Shown: piece after piece, positions 23,971 through 36,309 of the stretch
How the letters are laid out: every line of letters starts with the position of its first letter
Numbering within the stretch: the stretch's first letter is position 1
Assembly (NCBI GenBank): GCA_030142905.1
Contig: JASJOG010000029.1
Coordinates: 472,501-536,500, forward strand
Direction: 5' to 3'
DNA: 64,000 bases
Source of the DNA: Heliopora coerulea
Taxonomy: Eukaryota; Cnidaria; Anthozoa; Scleralcyonacea; Helioporidae
Notes under the pieces: generated by a model
The model's input: the letters and a program-made list of their open reading frames with translations, nothing else
Databases searched by the model: none
Told to the model about the DNA's origin: nothing
Program-made: the position numbers and the translations under genes

Positions 23971-24297
23971 TTAAATAAAATTTATTGGAGGGTGATAATT
24001 AAGGGGGCGGCAAAGGGCGTCTCCTCTCTCTTCTCTTGGAACTAATTTGTTTAACGGACGTTTAACTCGATTCTTGACAATAAAAACACTATTTTCATTA
24101 TCCAAAATATCTAAATAGTTTAAATTAGTGTACACTAAAAACTCTATTTCTGCAGAAAAATTTATCCTCGTGATGGAACAGAACTTCATCAACTGTGGAA
24201 TAAAATAACTAGCATGACAGTCTTTTAAAGCTTCAATCCCATTAGCGTTTACATGACAAATTTCAATGGCTTTGGCAATCCATCTACGGATCGGCAT
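23971..24297 (-). other. Unrecognised 108-codon open frame
   Basis: ATG-to-stop frame with ordinary amino-acid composition (AIEICHVNANGIEALKDCH near the start). I see no domain, repeat match or supporting splice site. It could be a fragment of an exon, an unclassified element, or chance. Confidence 0.2.
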
Positions 24298-24299
24298 CG

Positions 24300-26309
24300 A
24301 ATCGAATGATATATTTCATTTGGTCACCGTAAGAAACTGGGTACAGCTATGATGACTGGTATCAATGTTTGCATTAGAATTCACGTGCTTGTAACAAATC
24401 TATTCATTTAACTTAGCTCAAAAACTGTCGCAGAAGATTTTTTTCTGTATGAAAAGAGTTCTACAAGACATATTTTCCGGTCCTAAATTCCAGGATTCCT
24501 GGCATGGATCAGCCCCTGGTAGAAATCAATTAAAAAAGCTATCTCAATAAAACAACATTTCAATACATTCCGCTTATTGTTATTGGACAAAGTCACCCTG
24601 CAAATCGCCTAGCAATTAAATTGCATTGAAAATAGATAACACTAGATGCTGCAAAGTTTTTTACGAATTTAACTACATGAGTAGTTAACTAACAAGCAGC
24701 CTGTCTCCATTAAAATTTGACTTTAATCTGAAGCAATTTGTAAGACTATTCTAGACTTTTTTGATTATTTTAATGGACAACAGATCAATTCTGTAGCAAG
24801 CAGTTAAGCTGGAGATCATATTAAGAGATCATTTTATAATTGTTGAAGAACTTTAGGAACAAACCTTTCGGTCCCGGATTCGACCTTCAGAATTCGTCCA
24901 AGGTTTGGGAAAAGAAACACTTGATTCCATAATATCCAAGATCAATACTGCCAACAATAAAGCTTTTCCAATCATACTTTGTAAAACTGAGGAACAAATG
25001 AAAGCCTTTTAATTTCATAAGTAGTCTACAGCCTTGGACATTAAACAGTGAGTTTCGATGTAATTTTCAGTAAAATTCGCCTTAACCCTAAAATGTCTCA
25101 AAAGTATTTCCTGAATGAGAAAAATAAAAAAAAATATTATATTATATTACCCATTAATAGTAATAGCAATCACTGTGAATTGTAGGAAGAATAACCTTAT
25201 CGGTTGATAATGGACACTAAAGAAGGTCTGTGATTCAATTAATGACGTTTGGTCACAACACGCAGCATCATCTGTGTCAGGTTGAATTGAGTCTTAAGTA
25301 ACATGCAGATTTTTTCACTCCACGAGTTGACGTCTTCATTAAGACGTGAAAATGGTCTGAGTGACGTTGTATGCACAATGACGAATGTATTGTGAATGCT
25401 CAAGAAAATAAAAAATCATTCATTCTTTTTTTTTTTTTTTTTTTTTTTTTTTGTATGAAAAATTCTTTTCTTTAAAGGGCGTCGTTGCTGAAGTTGACGT
25501 CGTAGATCTTAAGGTCTCTAAGAAGCTGAAGACGATAGAAAACAGAAATCTCAAAACAAGGAAAAGGGGATGGAATCAGTGTTTTCATTCAGAAATGTTT
25601 AGATTTAGAACTAAGAAGATCTTCTCTTATAGTAATCCAAAGGTTCAGTTGGAAGAATTAAATTTTTACATTTATTTATTTCCTTTGCTACGATGTACTG
25701 GCTGAGCAACTGTAATGACGTAAAGACGTTGACTGCATGGACAATACATGTTATTTCGACTGTACAGTGTACACAGTTGTTAGTAAATAATAGAGATCAG
25801 AATATTAAAATTCAGCTGGAAGCAACATACTAATGTTTTGATCAGGTTCCGAACCTGGTAGAGGATGACGAATACCTGAAATTGATGGATGAAATTTCTT
25901 TCAGGTTAAAATCGAAACTCCCATGTGTTCTGAGATCCGCTTGTTGAAATAACTGTTTAGCCTGCCCAAAATACCATGTTTTACATGATTCACAATTAAA
26001 TCTGTAAACGACATGCGATCTCAGGAACTAAGCCGGAGTTTGACCTTTGAAGGGAAAGAAACGAACAAGACGCAGGTTTACGCTGGCGTACAATTTATCG
26101 ACTATGTAAACATATTAAAACATCAGGTTATTGCTACTTGTATGCTCCTTTGATATCTTCTGCAATAGCAACGAAACTTCAGTATTAATAAATCTCATAT
26201 AACACTTATCTGTGGTTTGCTTGTGATTTTGAAAAGATGATTCTTCATAGCATAATTTGTTACTATGGTTACAGATTAAGCTGTTTTTTTAAGTTTCAGA
26301 GGATTCCAC
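24300..26309. other. No recognised gene; contains a T30-type tract
   Basis: An almost pure T run at 25423-25452 stands out; on the minus strand it could be the poly(A) tail of a retroposed sequence, but no parent was recognised. Rest is AT-rich. Confidence 0.5.
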
Positions 26310-26448
26310 GATGCAATAACTTTGGGTGAAGCAACTACCTGAAATATACGAAAAGAAACTTTGACGTTTCGAACGAAGGCCCTTCGTCGGGAAGTTAGTT
26401 TTATTCAGATATATTTCAGGTAGTTGCTTCACCCAAAGTTATCGCATC
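26310..26448. repeat. Clean inverted repeat with hammerhead-like loop
   Basis: 39-bp arms (26310-26348 and 26410-26448) with a single mismatch, both containing TTTGGGTGAAGCAACTACC, around a 61-nt loop. Confidence 0.9.
26363..26390 (-). ncRNA. Hammerhead-like core (one core change)
   Basis: Minus strand: CCGACGA (CUGANGA with U to C) at 26390-26384, spacer A, stem GGGC/GTTC with loop CTTC (G-U pairs), GAAA, then CGTC. Same architecture as 16411-16443. Confidence 0.45.
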
Positions 26449-26559
26449 TTGTTATCCTCGACTACCTACACTGGCACCAATTGCTCAAGATTTCAGAGGG
26501 TTCGTTAAATCATGAGATCCGAACACAAATGAATTATAAACAATGCCCGATTTTCATAA

Positions 26560-27855
26560 AGTAAAATATATACCTTGAACCATACGTATGATGACCTTCT
26601 TCGAATTGAAAAAAAAAAAGAAGATACGAAATGAGTTTTACCTTGACCGCAATCACGAAACAAAGTTTCATGAAATAAAACATGTTTCTATTCCGTGTCT
26701 GTCCGAACAAGAAACGACTATCCGTACAGCCACGCAATCACGTTTGTCAAAGAAGTTTATCAAAAAACAAAAATCTTGTTGAACAAAATTATCCATTAAC
26801 CTGTCTAGTGAAACTTAGTCGTGTGTAAGATCCATTTCTCTGTCAGATATTTCACATAACAGTTCTAATGAACAAGCAATGCATAATTCTTAAGAAGAAA
26901 GACTGATGAATGTTGCTTTCTTCAACTAATGCGAATCTGATGATCTCTGCAATTCGTTGTGACATTCTCTTTACCATTAAATGTCTGAGATTCTGGATGG
27001 TTAAAAATCGATACAAACCGAATATTTAACCCAATGTGAACTCATAAGCCATAAATTTACTTGATTCACATCACTGCATGTCACCAGTATTACTGTATTG
27101 TCATTCTTTGCCAGTTAGCTTCAATCACTAGAATCTTAATTGACTTTATCAAACCTCATAAATATATTCAATAGTTGCACACTGAAGAACTCAGAACTTT
27201 TGAATGAACAAAGACTCCTGAAGTCCATATCTAAACAGACATTGATAACAGAAAGAAGAAGAGAGATAAATTGTTCTTATAAAATAGCCCAGTATAATTT
27301 CTATTGAACTAATCACATTGAAATCTGATGATAACCTACCGACTATTTAAGAACTATTTTCAGCAATTTTTATTCCCGCTTATAGGAGCAAGAATATTGA
27401 CAATAAAAATCCCAACTGGAAAGGCTTTTGGGGGTTCAAGAGACTTTGAGATACATTCTAAACATTCGAATAGTAATAACCTGAACATCTACATGTAGCG
27501 AAGAAGCAATACTATGAAACATAAAAGTGTTCACTGTATGCGCCAGTATACATATTCTTTCGAAAAATCTCGAAACAATAAAAATACATCCAACGTAAAG
27601 TCAGTAAAGCCCTGCAATGAAAGCACGCATGATAGTAAACCTACAACATTTCATACGCTCGACTGTGGCATTTTGTTGGAGATTAGAAAACAAAATGTAT
27701 AAAATCAAAGGGTTTTGACAATTTAAGATGCCGAGCTAGATTCTCACACTTTCTTATACATTGGTTGGGAACTGTATCTTTTTTGATTAGTATCTATATT
27801 CCTTTTCTACAACTTAAATTTCTCTGGTGTTTTAAATATATAAACATACGTATGT
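26560..27855. other. No recognised gene
   Basis: AT-rich DNA with short domainless frames. Confidence 0.5.
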
Positions 27856-27859
27856 TTGT

Positions 27860-27995
27860 GTAAAGTCACTAGGCATGAAGATGATTTTGTAATAAAATCG
27901 AAATATCACCATTTCGCTTTCTGTCTCGTCTCTTATATAACTCGAATCTTGAGTTTACAAGATGATATTATTTCTCGAAATATGTTTTATCTTAA
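27860..27995 (+). repeat. Solo copy of the 16.4-kb repeat arm with hammerhead-like core
   Basis: Matches 16395-16525 closely. Core reads ATGAAGA (first C lost) at 27875-27881, stem GATTTT/AAAATC, GAAA at 27900-27903, then TATC. Confidence 0.8.
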
Positions 27996-28008
27996 CTTAT
28001 ATGTTTAT

Positions 28009-28225
28009 TTATGGTGTCATAAACATTGACATGAAGGGAGGGTGATCGACCCATATCTTATCGCCATAGTCCATGAAAAGTTTCGTCTTGAGGCCTTGCT
28101 GCACTTGGCAAATTACATCGCTTCGAACTGAAATTTCTTTGTATACATTTTGATGTATATCTCCCCTGGTTTTGACGGCAGTACATGAGACGAAACAAAT
28201 AGTTCTCACGTTCGAAAACAATAGC
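28009..28225 (-). CDS. Possible terminal exon, function unknown
   Basis: Minus strand: acceptor ctccag, 72 codons ending MSMFMTP and a TAA that overlaps an AATAAA. Composition looks protein-like (KTRGDIHQNVYKEISVRSD) but I recognise no family and no partner exon. It abuts the solo repeat at 27860-27995, so it may be coincidence. Confidence 0.25.
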
Positions 28226-28259
28226 CTGGAGGAAAGCAACCGTCAAATACAACAGGAAA

Positions 28260-29865
28260 TGTTCTACGATACGGCTGCATGTAATAGGAAATGATTAATA
28301 ACATGTTTTGAACTGTTGAACATCAGCCTAATGACCTAAAAGTAGATAATTAGCCATGATGATTCTTTTTAATGATAAAAGCAAGACTCAGCACTTTACC
28401 TGCTGTACCCGAATTTGAAAAAAATCCTTGTAAAACCAGTATTATATGCTTCTAGAGTGGTTATTTCAAAACAATTTATGCCAGTAAATTCAGAAATAAC
28501 AATCAGTTAAGCGTTTACTTACTTGAAATTACCTTTTAAAGGTGGCTGTTTGAATAGAAGTTAGAATATAATACTGAAATGGTATTGATTGCAACTGCCA
28601 CTTTTTATGCGTAAAGCACTTCATACAACAGTCCTTTGTATGCATGTAATTTACACGGAGTTATTACGACTAAATCCGATGATGTTCTGATCACGCCCCA
28701 AATTCGCTTATAACGCTTATAACCACAAATTGGCAATATTTTCATTGCCATGGAGACTTTCAAGATTTAATCTAATCCATCTGTCGTTGATTAATTTGAT
28801 ACCGTAGCCGCAAGAGTATAATTCTTTTTAAACAGAAAATGATCAAGCAAATGCAAGGCAATTCTGAAGTGACAAAGACATGTTAATTTTTCGTTCCACA
28901 AAATAGCTCGGAAATTTCAGTTAACTATCTGCTGATTTATTATCGGTTATACAGTAAACTAGGTTGTTCAAAATGAGACACAACTTAATACGATTTTTAA
29001 TAGCCGCTAATTTTGAGACTTTCTTTTAAGATTCTTTTTGAGAGTATTTTATTCTAGTATGCTGGTGTCGCAATGTAGTAGTCTGCCGGTCTCCAAAACT
29101 AATGCGCAATTTTACCATTTTTCAAAACAGTTAATAGGCCACTTTGTTCGTGAATTTTCATGAATCGCCACTTCATTAAGCTGCATATCTGAGTATTCCG
29201 TTTTTCTTAAAATTTAAATTACAGGACCTTCTTTAGATATCGACACACATACCAAATATAACTTTTCGTTTCCCTTTCAACTAGACGTCCCATGACTTTC
29301 TTATCAAGTTTCATCACATCCTTAGTTGTCAGACTGCGTCTAGACATACCACGAGGTTATTCAAAAGGTTTTGAAAGGTGACATACAAGTTCATTAGATT
29401 AATTATAGAACGTTTTCGGTTATGTCAGAAGAAAGTGGAGAATCGCCGCGGTGTTTTAGATTTACTTCATTCAATAAAGTTATCCAAGGATCCTCAAAGT
29501 AAACGAACGAACAAACAACCATAAACAAGAACAAAATGAATAAGATGGAACAAATAAAACCAACGAAATGAATGAATAAATAGATAAATAGTCAAATAAG
29601 TGATTATATAAATAATCTTGTTACGCAATTGAATGACTGGATAACGCAACATAATTCAATTAGTCTTTTGTGACACACTTTGGTCATTTAAAACCTTTAC
29701 ATATGAGACTTGAAGGCTAGCTTATGCAAGTTATATCTGTTGTCCTGGTTTCCTATGGAAAAAAATACTCACCTAGCCCAGATAATTGACATTTGCCGTT
29801 TGGATTCGAAATTGATCAATTGGCGGTGTAGTTAATAACCTACACACTGACTGGACAGACTGATA
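28260..29865. other. No recognised gene
   Basis: AT-rich DNA; degenerate AACAAAC/AATGAATA-rich patch near 29500-29600. Confidence 0.5.
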
Positions 29866-30514
29866 GTTTTGATACGACTAGAAATACGTGCACGCAACAA
29901 CCCCTCGCCCACCCTTCCAATGTATCTCTCGAGAATCCAAGTAACAATGATAATTTTTCAAAATTCTCAAAAAGACAAATCCTCCTGACTATAACTGGAA
30001 GAGGACATGCAATAAAAAAAAATCCACACAGAATTTGGCCGCAAATAAACAACAATCCAAACTGGAAATTATTTTATATTTACACTGCTTATAGTCATAT
30101 TTACATTTAAAATTTCAATTCTGCTTTATTAAAACAAAAAGTTCGGTGAGAATAACGTTCAACGGCTTAACAAATGGTAAGATGTCCATCCTTACAATTA
30201 AATTATTAACCAACGAATGATAGGATCAATACTCTGAGTTATTTGCGGGTTTAAGGTAATTCGTGTCATTTTCCAATTAGACTTCTCACTCATTTTGCCT
30301 TAAAGAAAGATTGTTTTATTAGATGACCAGACTTTCCGTCTTAAAAGTGGAGCATTCTTATAGGTTATCAAACGGATACCAGCATTACGGACAGCTCATG
30401 ATTGAATATTTTTCTGACATTTTTTTGACATTAAAAATTGATAAATTATACGTTACCTCAAAGTTGGTTACAAATGTCTTTAAGATCTGCTATGATAAGG
30501 GTTTGCGCTAAATA

Positions 30515-31800
30515 TTCATCCGGAAGTACAAGACTTTGGTGACGAAGATGAAACGAATTACGAAATCGACGAAGTAAACAAAGAAAACATGAACAAATTC
30601 TGCAGTTTTATCGCTGACCAAAAATCGGAAAATACAAAACATAAAACAAAATACGACAAGCAAACCTTGTGCAAGTTGTGTCGAAAGAAGAACGAGAAGA
30701 TGGAAGTAAAAGACGTACTTTTTCCAAGGCAAAACATCAATAAAAAAGAAAGATGGCGTATAAACCTGCAACTCTTGCGTATTTTCAACTAAGCATTCAG
30801 TGGCACCTCAACACAAAGGGTTCAACGGTAAATTTACACACAGACGACTTTAAACTTTCTTGAGAGGTTTTAAAATCCTGATGAAAGCGTTACCGATCGG
30901 ATACGGTAAAGGTCATCATGCACAAATCACTCTTGAAGTGCGAAAGACCAAAGCGGACAACTGTTTTGCCGAAGGATAATTTGGTGACCAAAAACAAGTA
31001 GCTTTGCAGCGAGTTACCTGGTGGCTGTTTACCTTGCATTTTTGTTTCGAGCCAGAAATACATCCAAACGTCTTCAATGGGGTGACATTTCATAGCGAAA
31101 AACATCCTGAATGAAGCAATGAAATCTTTGGGTGGAAAGCGGAGAAAGCATCCAAAGACTGTCATAGCCTGGACAACTCTTCTGGATGACTAGTTTTCTA
31201 TCCCACTTCTCAAACAATTGACCATGAACGCTGTCCGCTTAAATACTGCAAAATGTTCAAAAATAATCGTCGTACAGAGATGAATGAACCAGAATCTTCA
31301 TTCTATTTTACCAATAAACACCAGCAAAATCCAGGCGGTAATATTTCGTACAAGAAGTCTCCCTTAGGGAAGAATGAAGTCGGGAAGCTACTTTTGAAAG
31401 CTGCTCAAAACAATTCCGTTCGCAGAACTTGTACTTCAAAGCTACTCGATTCAGACGTACCTATGATTATGCTGCCTATGATTATGCTGCTCCCAAGATT
31501 TATACCAATCGACATCTTTTCAACTTCAGCGAAGAATGTCGTTTTAATACAGTTAGTCGCTTTGCAAATGTCCTGACAGCAAGCGAGTTCCCTTACGTCT
31601 TTTGTTCATATAAATCAGAAAGAGCCAAGACAAAGCGTTGCTGCAAAAAGTGAACAGTTAGCAAATGCATATTCCAAGGAGCTAACTTTGAGAACTGCCC
31701 TTTCAAGTCATAAATTGTCCAGTTACTGAGGTGGCGAAACCAGCCGCAGGCACCAAGAAAGCCATTTCGTTTGCCGGTCTTAAATCATTTACTGGCTTCA
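30515..31800 (+). pseudogene. Decayed DUF3504 tyrosine-recombinase-like gene, copy 1
   Basis: Homology moves between frames: FIADQKSENTKHKTKYD (about 30605-30655), FGDQKQVALQRVTWWLFTLHF (about 30980-31040), a block ending CKMFKNNRRTEMNEPESSFYF (to about 31310), then SPLGKNEVGKLLLKAAQNN and a catalytic-region remnant VRRTCTSKLLDSDVP (about 31355-31465), matching the order of DUF3504 proteins (KCTD1-like/Crypton-derived) known in cnidarians. The position of box II His is Asn here. Many stops and shifts, so not functional. Intact relatives recombine DNA through a C-terminal Tyr. Confidence 0.78.
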
Positions 31801-31958
31801 GTGTTCAAATAATGTAAACAACTTGCGAGAGATCCATACAAGGGAAAAAATAACGAGACAAAATCGATTTGCTTCAATACGGTACCTAAGTACGGTTTGT
31901 TCAACTGCATACCAGTCCCCGAGCTTGCACACGGCATTTTTGAGTGACCAGACACCAT

Positions 31959-31960
<2 letters not shown>

Positions 31961-31997
<37 letters not shown>
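31961..31997. repeat. (TA)n microsatellite
   Basis: About 18 TA units in the 3' region of Crypton-like copy 1; absent from copy 2 at the matching place near 38222. Confidence 0.95.
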
Positions 31998-32000
<3 letters not shown>

Positions 32001-32129
32001 AAAGATACATACACAGAGCTAAAATTTTTCTCCCTAGTAATAACCACGCGTGTAAAAGGACTCCAAGCACGTCAAGATTAGTTCCCTTGCATCGCGCTTC
32101 GCGCGGTGGGCGAGGGGATTAATTTGAGT

Positions 32130-34860
32130 GAGAACCAAATAGAAACTTACCAATGAACAAGACTAAGGTATAAATTGTATAATGTTTGATTATTTCTTAG
32201 ACATTTTCGTGCTATGAAAGATCATTTTTTGCACTGTTCTCGTTTATAGATTAATTTTCACAATTTGTTAATTTTTTTTTTTAAATTGGACTTGGGTTCA
32301 AAGCTCGATAAACAACCAACAGACATGCAGTCTCTTTTACTTCTTTTTTTCTTCATGTCAACATCATTACATCAATGAAACAACCTCCCCAAGTGTTTAA
32401 AATTGGTGCTTAAACCATACTATTAAAATAGTCCCTCAAGTCTTTCACTATTAGCTGTTACCAGTGCTGCACAATTTTTATCAGTGTAATTTGTGAACTT
32501 AGAAACAAAAACTGAAAAATGGTTAGGGCAGAATAAATGTAGAAGAAAAATGCGATATTCTCAAAATTGTATTCCTGTTCATCTCAGGCCCTGAGAGCCC
32601 GAAATAGGATTTGTAGGGCAAGATAAAACTATCATTTTGACTGTAAAACTTGAAAGACTATATCAAAGGCTTTTAATATTAGGAAAGTAGTTGAAATTCT
32701 GTCATACGAAAAAGATGCTTTGTAACGTACGATAAATAGAATTGATAATTTCTTCCTGTGAAATTCATTCATGCCATTTAAAGGGATATCAGTTCTATCA
32801 AGCAGGAAAGGATTCTGACAGAAAAAAGTTTTGACACTACTTCAGTGGATGACAAGTTAGTAATGACAATACCAATGTTTGATTTAATCGTTGCCGAGGT
32901 ACAATTTAATGGTGTCGCGTCAAAGTTACTATATTATTTTTCTCCCATAACCGGCGCAACTTATGATGAGATTTGGAATTATCATATGTAGAACCCGTTG
33001 AAGGATTAAGCACAGCTATTGGTTTGTATTGTCTATCAAACAGTTAGTCTTAAAAATAACTAGACATGATTTAATCAACCGATGAGTGAGCGATTAAACG
33101 CCTGATTTGCATTGGATTTCGCAATTGCACAATAATTTAACCCTTTACCATGAATCAGATCTGAAAGCCAATCCTTAACGAGTCGTCTTGTATAAGGCCG
33201 AGAAAACAAATAAAGTTGCCAAATGTCAGCTTTGCCAGATAAATGGCTAAAGGAAATAGCTTTGAACTATTTTGATTGTCCCTAACCTCCCAAGACTTTC
33301 TTTCCACCGTCTGGCGAATGCTGGACGAAGGGGTGTAGTAAAAAATCTTAGAATTCATAAACACAAGGTAGACGGTTACTTCCAGCTATATTTGTCTTAT
33401 TTTCACATAAAGTTCAAAATGTTAACGTTAATATATGATGGCAGACATTTTATACCATGTATTGTCCAAATGTTTGTGGGAAATACATCAATACGTTCAG
33501 ACTGCTCATCTGTTGAGAAGATAAAGACTCAGGTCTGATCGTGAAACAAGTGCATTGTCGCAAATGAAACCGTAAAATGTCACAATCAGGCAAGTCATTG
33601 AGAACATATACAAATTGAAGTAATGTTGACGATTACACATATATTTTGTTGGGAATCTAGTTTTGTGTCATTATTCTTCATCAACACGACAGAAAACAAA
33701 ACTTCAGACACAATTTAATGAATAAACCACCTTTACAAAGGGCGTGATCTGTGTTGATTTTAGTTCAATTAACCGGAAAAGTTAATTGAAAAATTAATCA
33801 GTTCAATTAACCGGAAAAGGAATGTTAAAGGAATACCTGTTTCAGTGCCAGTCATGTCACCAGTGCAAAGTACGCTTTAACGAAGAAGTTACAAATAGCT
33901 TTCATCCACACCAAACTACCCAGCTTATAGTGATCGCGATATCATATGCTGTATCGTGAAAAGGTCTACACACGTCTACTTTTTTTTTGATTTTGGGGAA
34001 TTTTTATTTATATATTTTATTTTTTTTATATTCTCGACAAAGCAATCTTAAAAATGTCTAGACATGGTTTAGTTGGCTAACAAGTGAGTGATGAAATGAT
34101 GTTTTATCATGGATGTTGCAGACGCACGATTTAACCGGAATCCGATCTGGACTGCTCTACTTCATAAGGAAAACTGTCTAACGTAATGCAAAAGACATCA
34201 CACGAAAACAAAATAGCTACGGGAAAGCCTTAAAAACCAGGGGTGTCGTGAAAAAATTAAAATTGATCCAACATTTTTACGGCGAAGTTGCGAACCATCT
34301 AGGGTGGATCTGAAGGGATGCTAAAAAAATTTTATAGTTTAAAGGCTCAAAATTGCATTTCCGGCGATCTCCACGAGGCAGTTCACCAAGGTACGTACGC
34401 ACTATTGACCATCTGAAACGACTGTATTGCACAAAGTTTTGTTAGAATTTTTTGTCACTTATGACCAATTTTAAGAGGTGCACGCACGAGACGGCGATGA
34501 GATGTTAGTTTCGCCATGTTCAAATATTCCAGGACATAAATACTGTCGCAAGACACGGGCTGGTGAGAATGTCGTCATTTTTCAAATGAGTTACCCCCAA
34601 TGGCCCTGACCTATGTCGAAGAACGTCAAAAACCAGGGTTTAGATGGCCAGTGTGTGCCGCCCTCTCCTTTTGCTATTATAGAAAATATTTATGACAATT
34701 TAAACACAAATATTAGTGCTCACCAAATGAGTTTAAGACATATCATATATCACACCAAAACGTGAAGTTTGGCACATTTAAGGGCCGTTTACACGAGCGA
34801 TTTTGCACGTTGCGATTGTCACCCTGATGTATGTAACAGACTCATGATAATCTATGCACT
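32130..34860. other. No recognised gene; faint internal duplication
   Basis: 33040-33170 and 34045-34160 share CTTAAAAAT..CTAGACATG.TTTA..., suggesting an old duplication. 33765-33820 has a local repeat of CAATTAACCGGAAAAG. No coding signal recognised. Confidence 0.45.
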
Positions 34861-34863
34861 AAG

Positions 34864-34991
34864 ATATCCGCTTATGACGGTAGATGAACGATCTTCAAGC
34901 TCGATACTCAGAAATCGAGCTTGAAGATCGTTCATCTACCGTAATATGTCCAAGCTCTCACGTTTCTAAAACATCAAATATCCGCTTATGA
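34864..34991. mobile_element. SINE-derived hairpin with 14-bp target duplication
   Basis: ATATCCGCTTATGA at 34864-34877 and 34978-34991 flanks a 100-bp insert: a 29-bp perfect inverted repeat (ACGGTAGATGAACGATC start, 8-nt loop) followed by the SINE-1 tail TCCAAGCTCTCACGTTTCT. The insert is SINE family-1 3' DNA without its tRNA head. Confidence 0.88.
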
Positions 34992-34999
34992 TTCGCTGA

Positions 35000-35820
35000 A
35001 GTTTGTCCACTGCACTCTAGTCAGTCAAACACAAACTCCAAGATGTCAATCGCAAGGAACAAAATTCCACGTGTAAACAGCCCTTTAGACAGCTGACGGC
35101 GTGTGTTATATCGTCATTAACATGTCTGGAATAAACGGTTGAGGAAAGGTTTAGACAGAAGTGTGTTAAATGATATCTTTATTTAATATGAAATGCCTTG
35201 GTATCAAATAACCAAATGATCGGACTCACTCCAATTTATCCTTTCTGTTAGGGGAGATAGTTTTGGTTGGCTTAAGGTTTAAAGGGTCAAAGTATGTTGA
35301 TTGTAAACTGATTAACAATCAAACTTTACTTTAGGTCAAAGTTTGGTTCTGTTAACAGGATATTTCCATTCCACCAGGACTTCTTTCTAAGCTTTAAATC
35401 TTACTGTCATCAGCCAAGCACCTATAGATAAACTTATCATTGATCTCTCATTTTTTAACAACTGTTTGCAATTTCATCACATTTTTGCTTGTAGTGTTAC
35501 TGTGAGATAATTAAATAATATGATTACTGTTCTTTGGTATTTTATCCATGAAAATCTACAGCGATCTTAAAGTGCCTGGAAGCGTTCACCGATGCGAGTG
35601 TAAGATCTCGTCAGAAACTGCATAAAAATCCATACTCATCTAAAAGAGCCAGTAAATTGCATCGTGATCTATGTAAACAGAATTCTGTACTTTGTTTTCA
35701 ATAAAGCCAAAATTCACAAATTTTCGCGTTACCATTTGGTTCAAGGAAGTTTGTAACCCTTTTCACCTTTCCTTCTCCATCAGAAATCTTATTTTTAAGA
35801 ACTTCAGGAATCAGGTCACC
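35000..35820. other. No recognised gene
   Basis: AT-rich DNA; nothing supportable. Confidence 0.5.
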
Positions 35821-35821
35821 T

Positions 35822-35990
35822 TCGGGATACCGGTCCTGTGGACTTGATAGCTCAACAGGTAGAGCAGCGGACGGTATCCCAAAGGTGCTAGTTCAAATCC
35901 CGCTCGAGTCAACATTTTTCAGTTGACTTAGGCAGTGTAGGTTAATTGTGAAGTTTTCGTTTCATAATACCCTGAGGATGATTCTGAAAA
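35822..35990 (+). mobile_element. tRNA-derived SINE (family 2)
   Basis: TGTGGACTTGATAGCTCAAC head, box B-like AGTTCAAATCCCGCTC, then TCAACATTTTTCAGTTGAC and the tail GAGGATGATTCTGAAA shared with 23.0 kb. Confidence 0.8.
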
Positions 35991-35999
35991 GTGATAAGT

Positions 36000-36305
36000 T
36001 GAGCATATTCAATAGGGCTAAGTTTGAAAACTGCTATTTCAATGTTCAAGTCACGAATGGTTAAGACAACCTCGAAAACTGATATCAGTCGCAAGTTCCG
36101 ACTCTTTAAAGAAAGTCATTTCATAAGCTGACGTTAAATCACCTACTGGCTTGAGTGCTCAAATAATGTAAACAATTTTGCAGCAGTCCATAAAAGCGAA
36201 AAAAAGAACGAGAGCAATATCCTTCAATTCGATCTCTCGTTTCGTCAACAACGTACCAGTCCCCAAGTTTGCGCACGGCATATTTGAGTGTGCGAAACCC
36301 GCGGT
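36000..36305 (+). mobile_element. DUF3504/Crypton-like unit, 3' fragment
   Basis: Matches the last part of copy 1 (about 31680-31960): AACTGCTATTTCAATG..., GCTCAAATAATGTAAACAA, TACCAGTCCCCAAG. It abuts the start of copy 2, an end-to-start junction expected of tandem copies. Confidence 0.7.
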
Positions 36306-36309
36306 TATA

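Larger units (their letters stand above)
29870..32120 (+). mobile_element. DUF3504/Crypton-like unit, copy 1
   Basis: About 2.25-kb unit repeated at 36310-38352. It contains a decayed tyrosine-recombinase-like gene. Near its edges CCCCTCGCCCACC (29901-29913) and GGTGGGCGAGGGG (32105-32117) form a perfect 13-bp inverted pair; no target duplication is visible. A (TA)n tract interrupts the 3' part at 31961-31997. Confidence 0.75.

Noticed and set aside
25451..25705. Plus-strand frame after the poly-T tract, read as an exon with a polypyrimidine tract
   Set aside because: No plausible donor or partner exon; the poly-T more likely reflects a retroposed tail.
30508..30788. Minus-strand hydrophobic frames similar to 36756-37025
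   Set aside because: Shadows of the plus-strand DUF3504 pseudogene copies, similar only because the DNA is duplicated.
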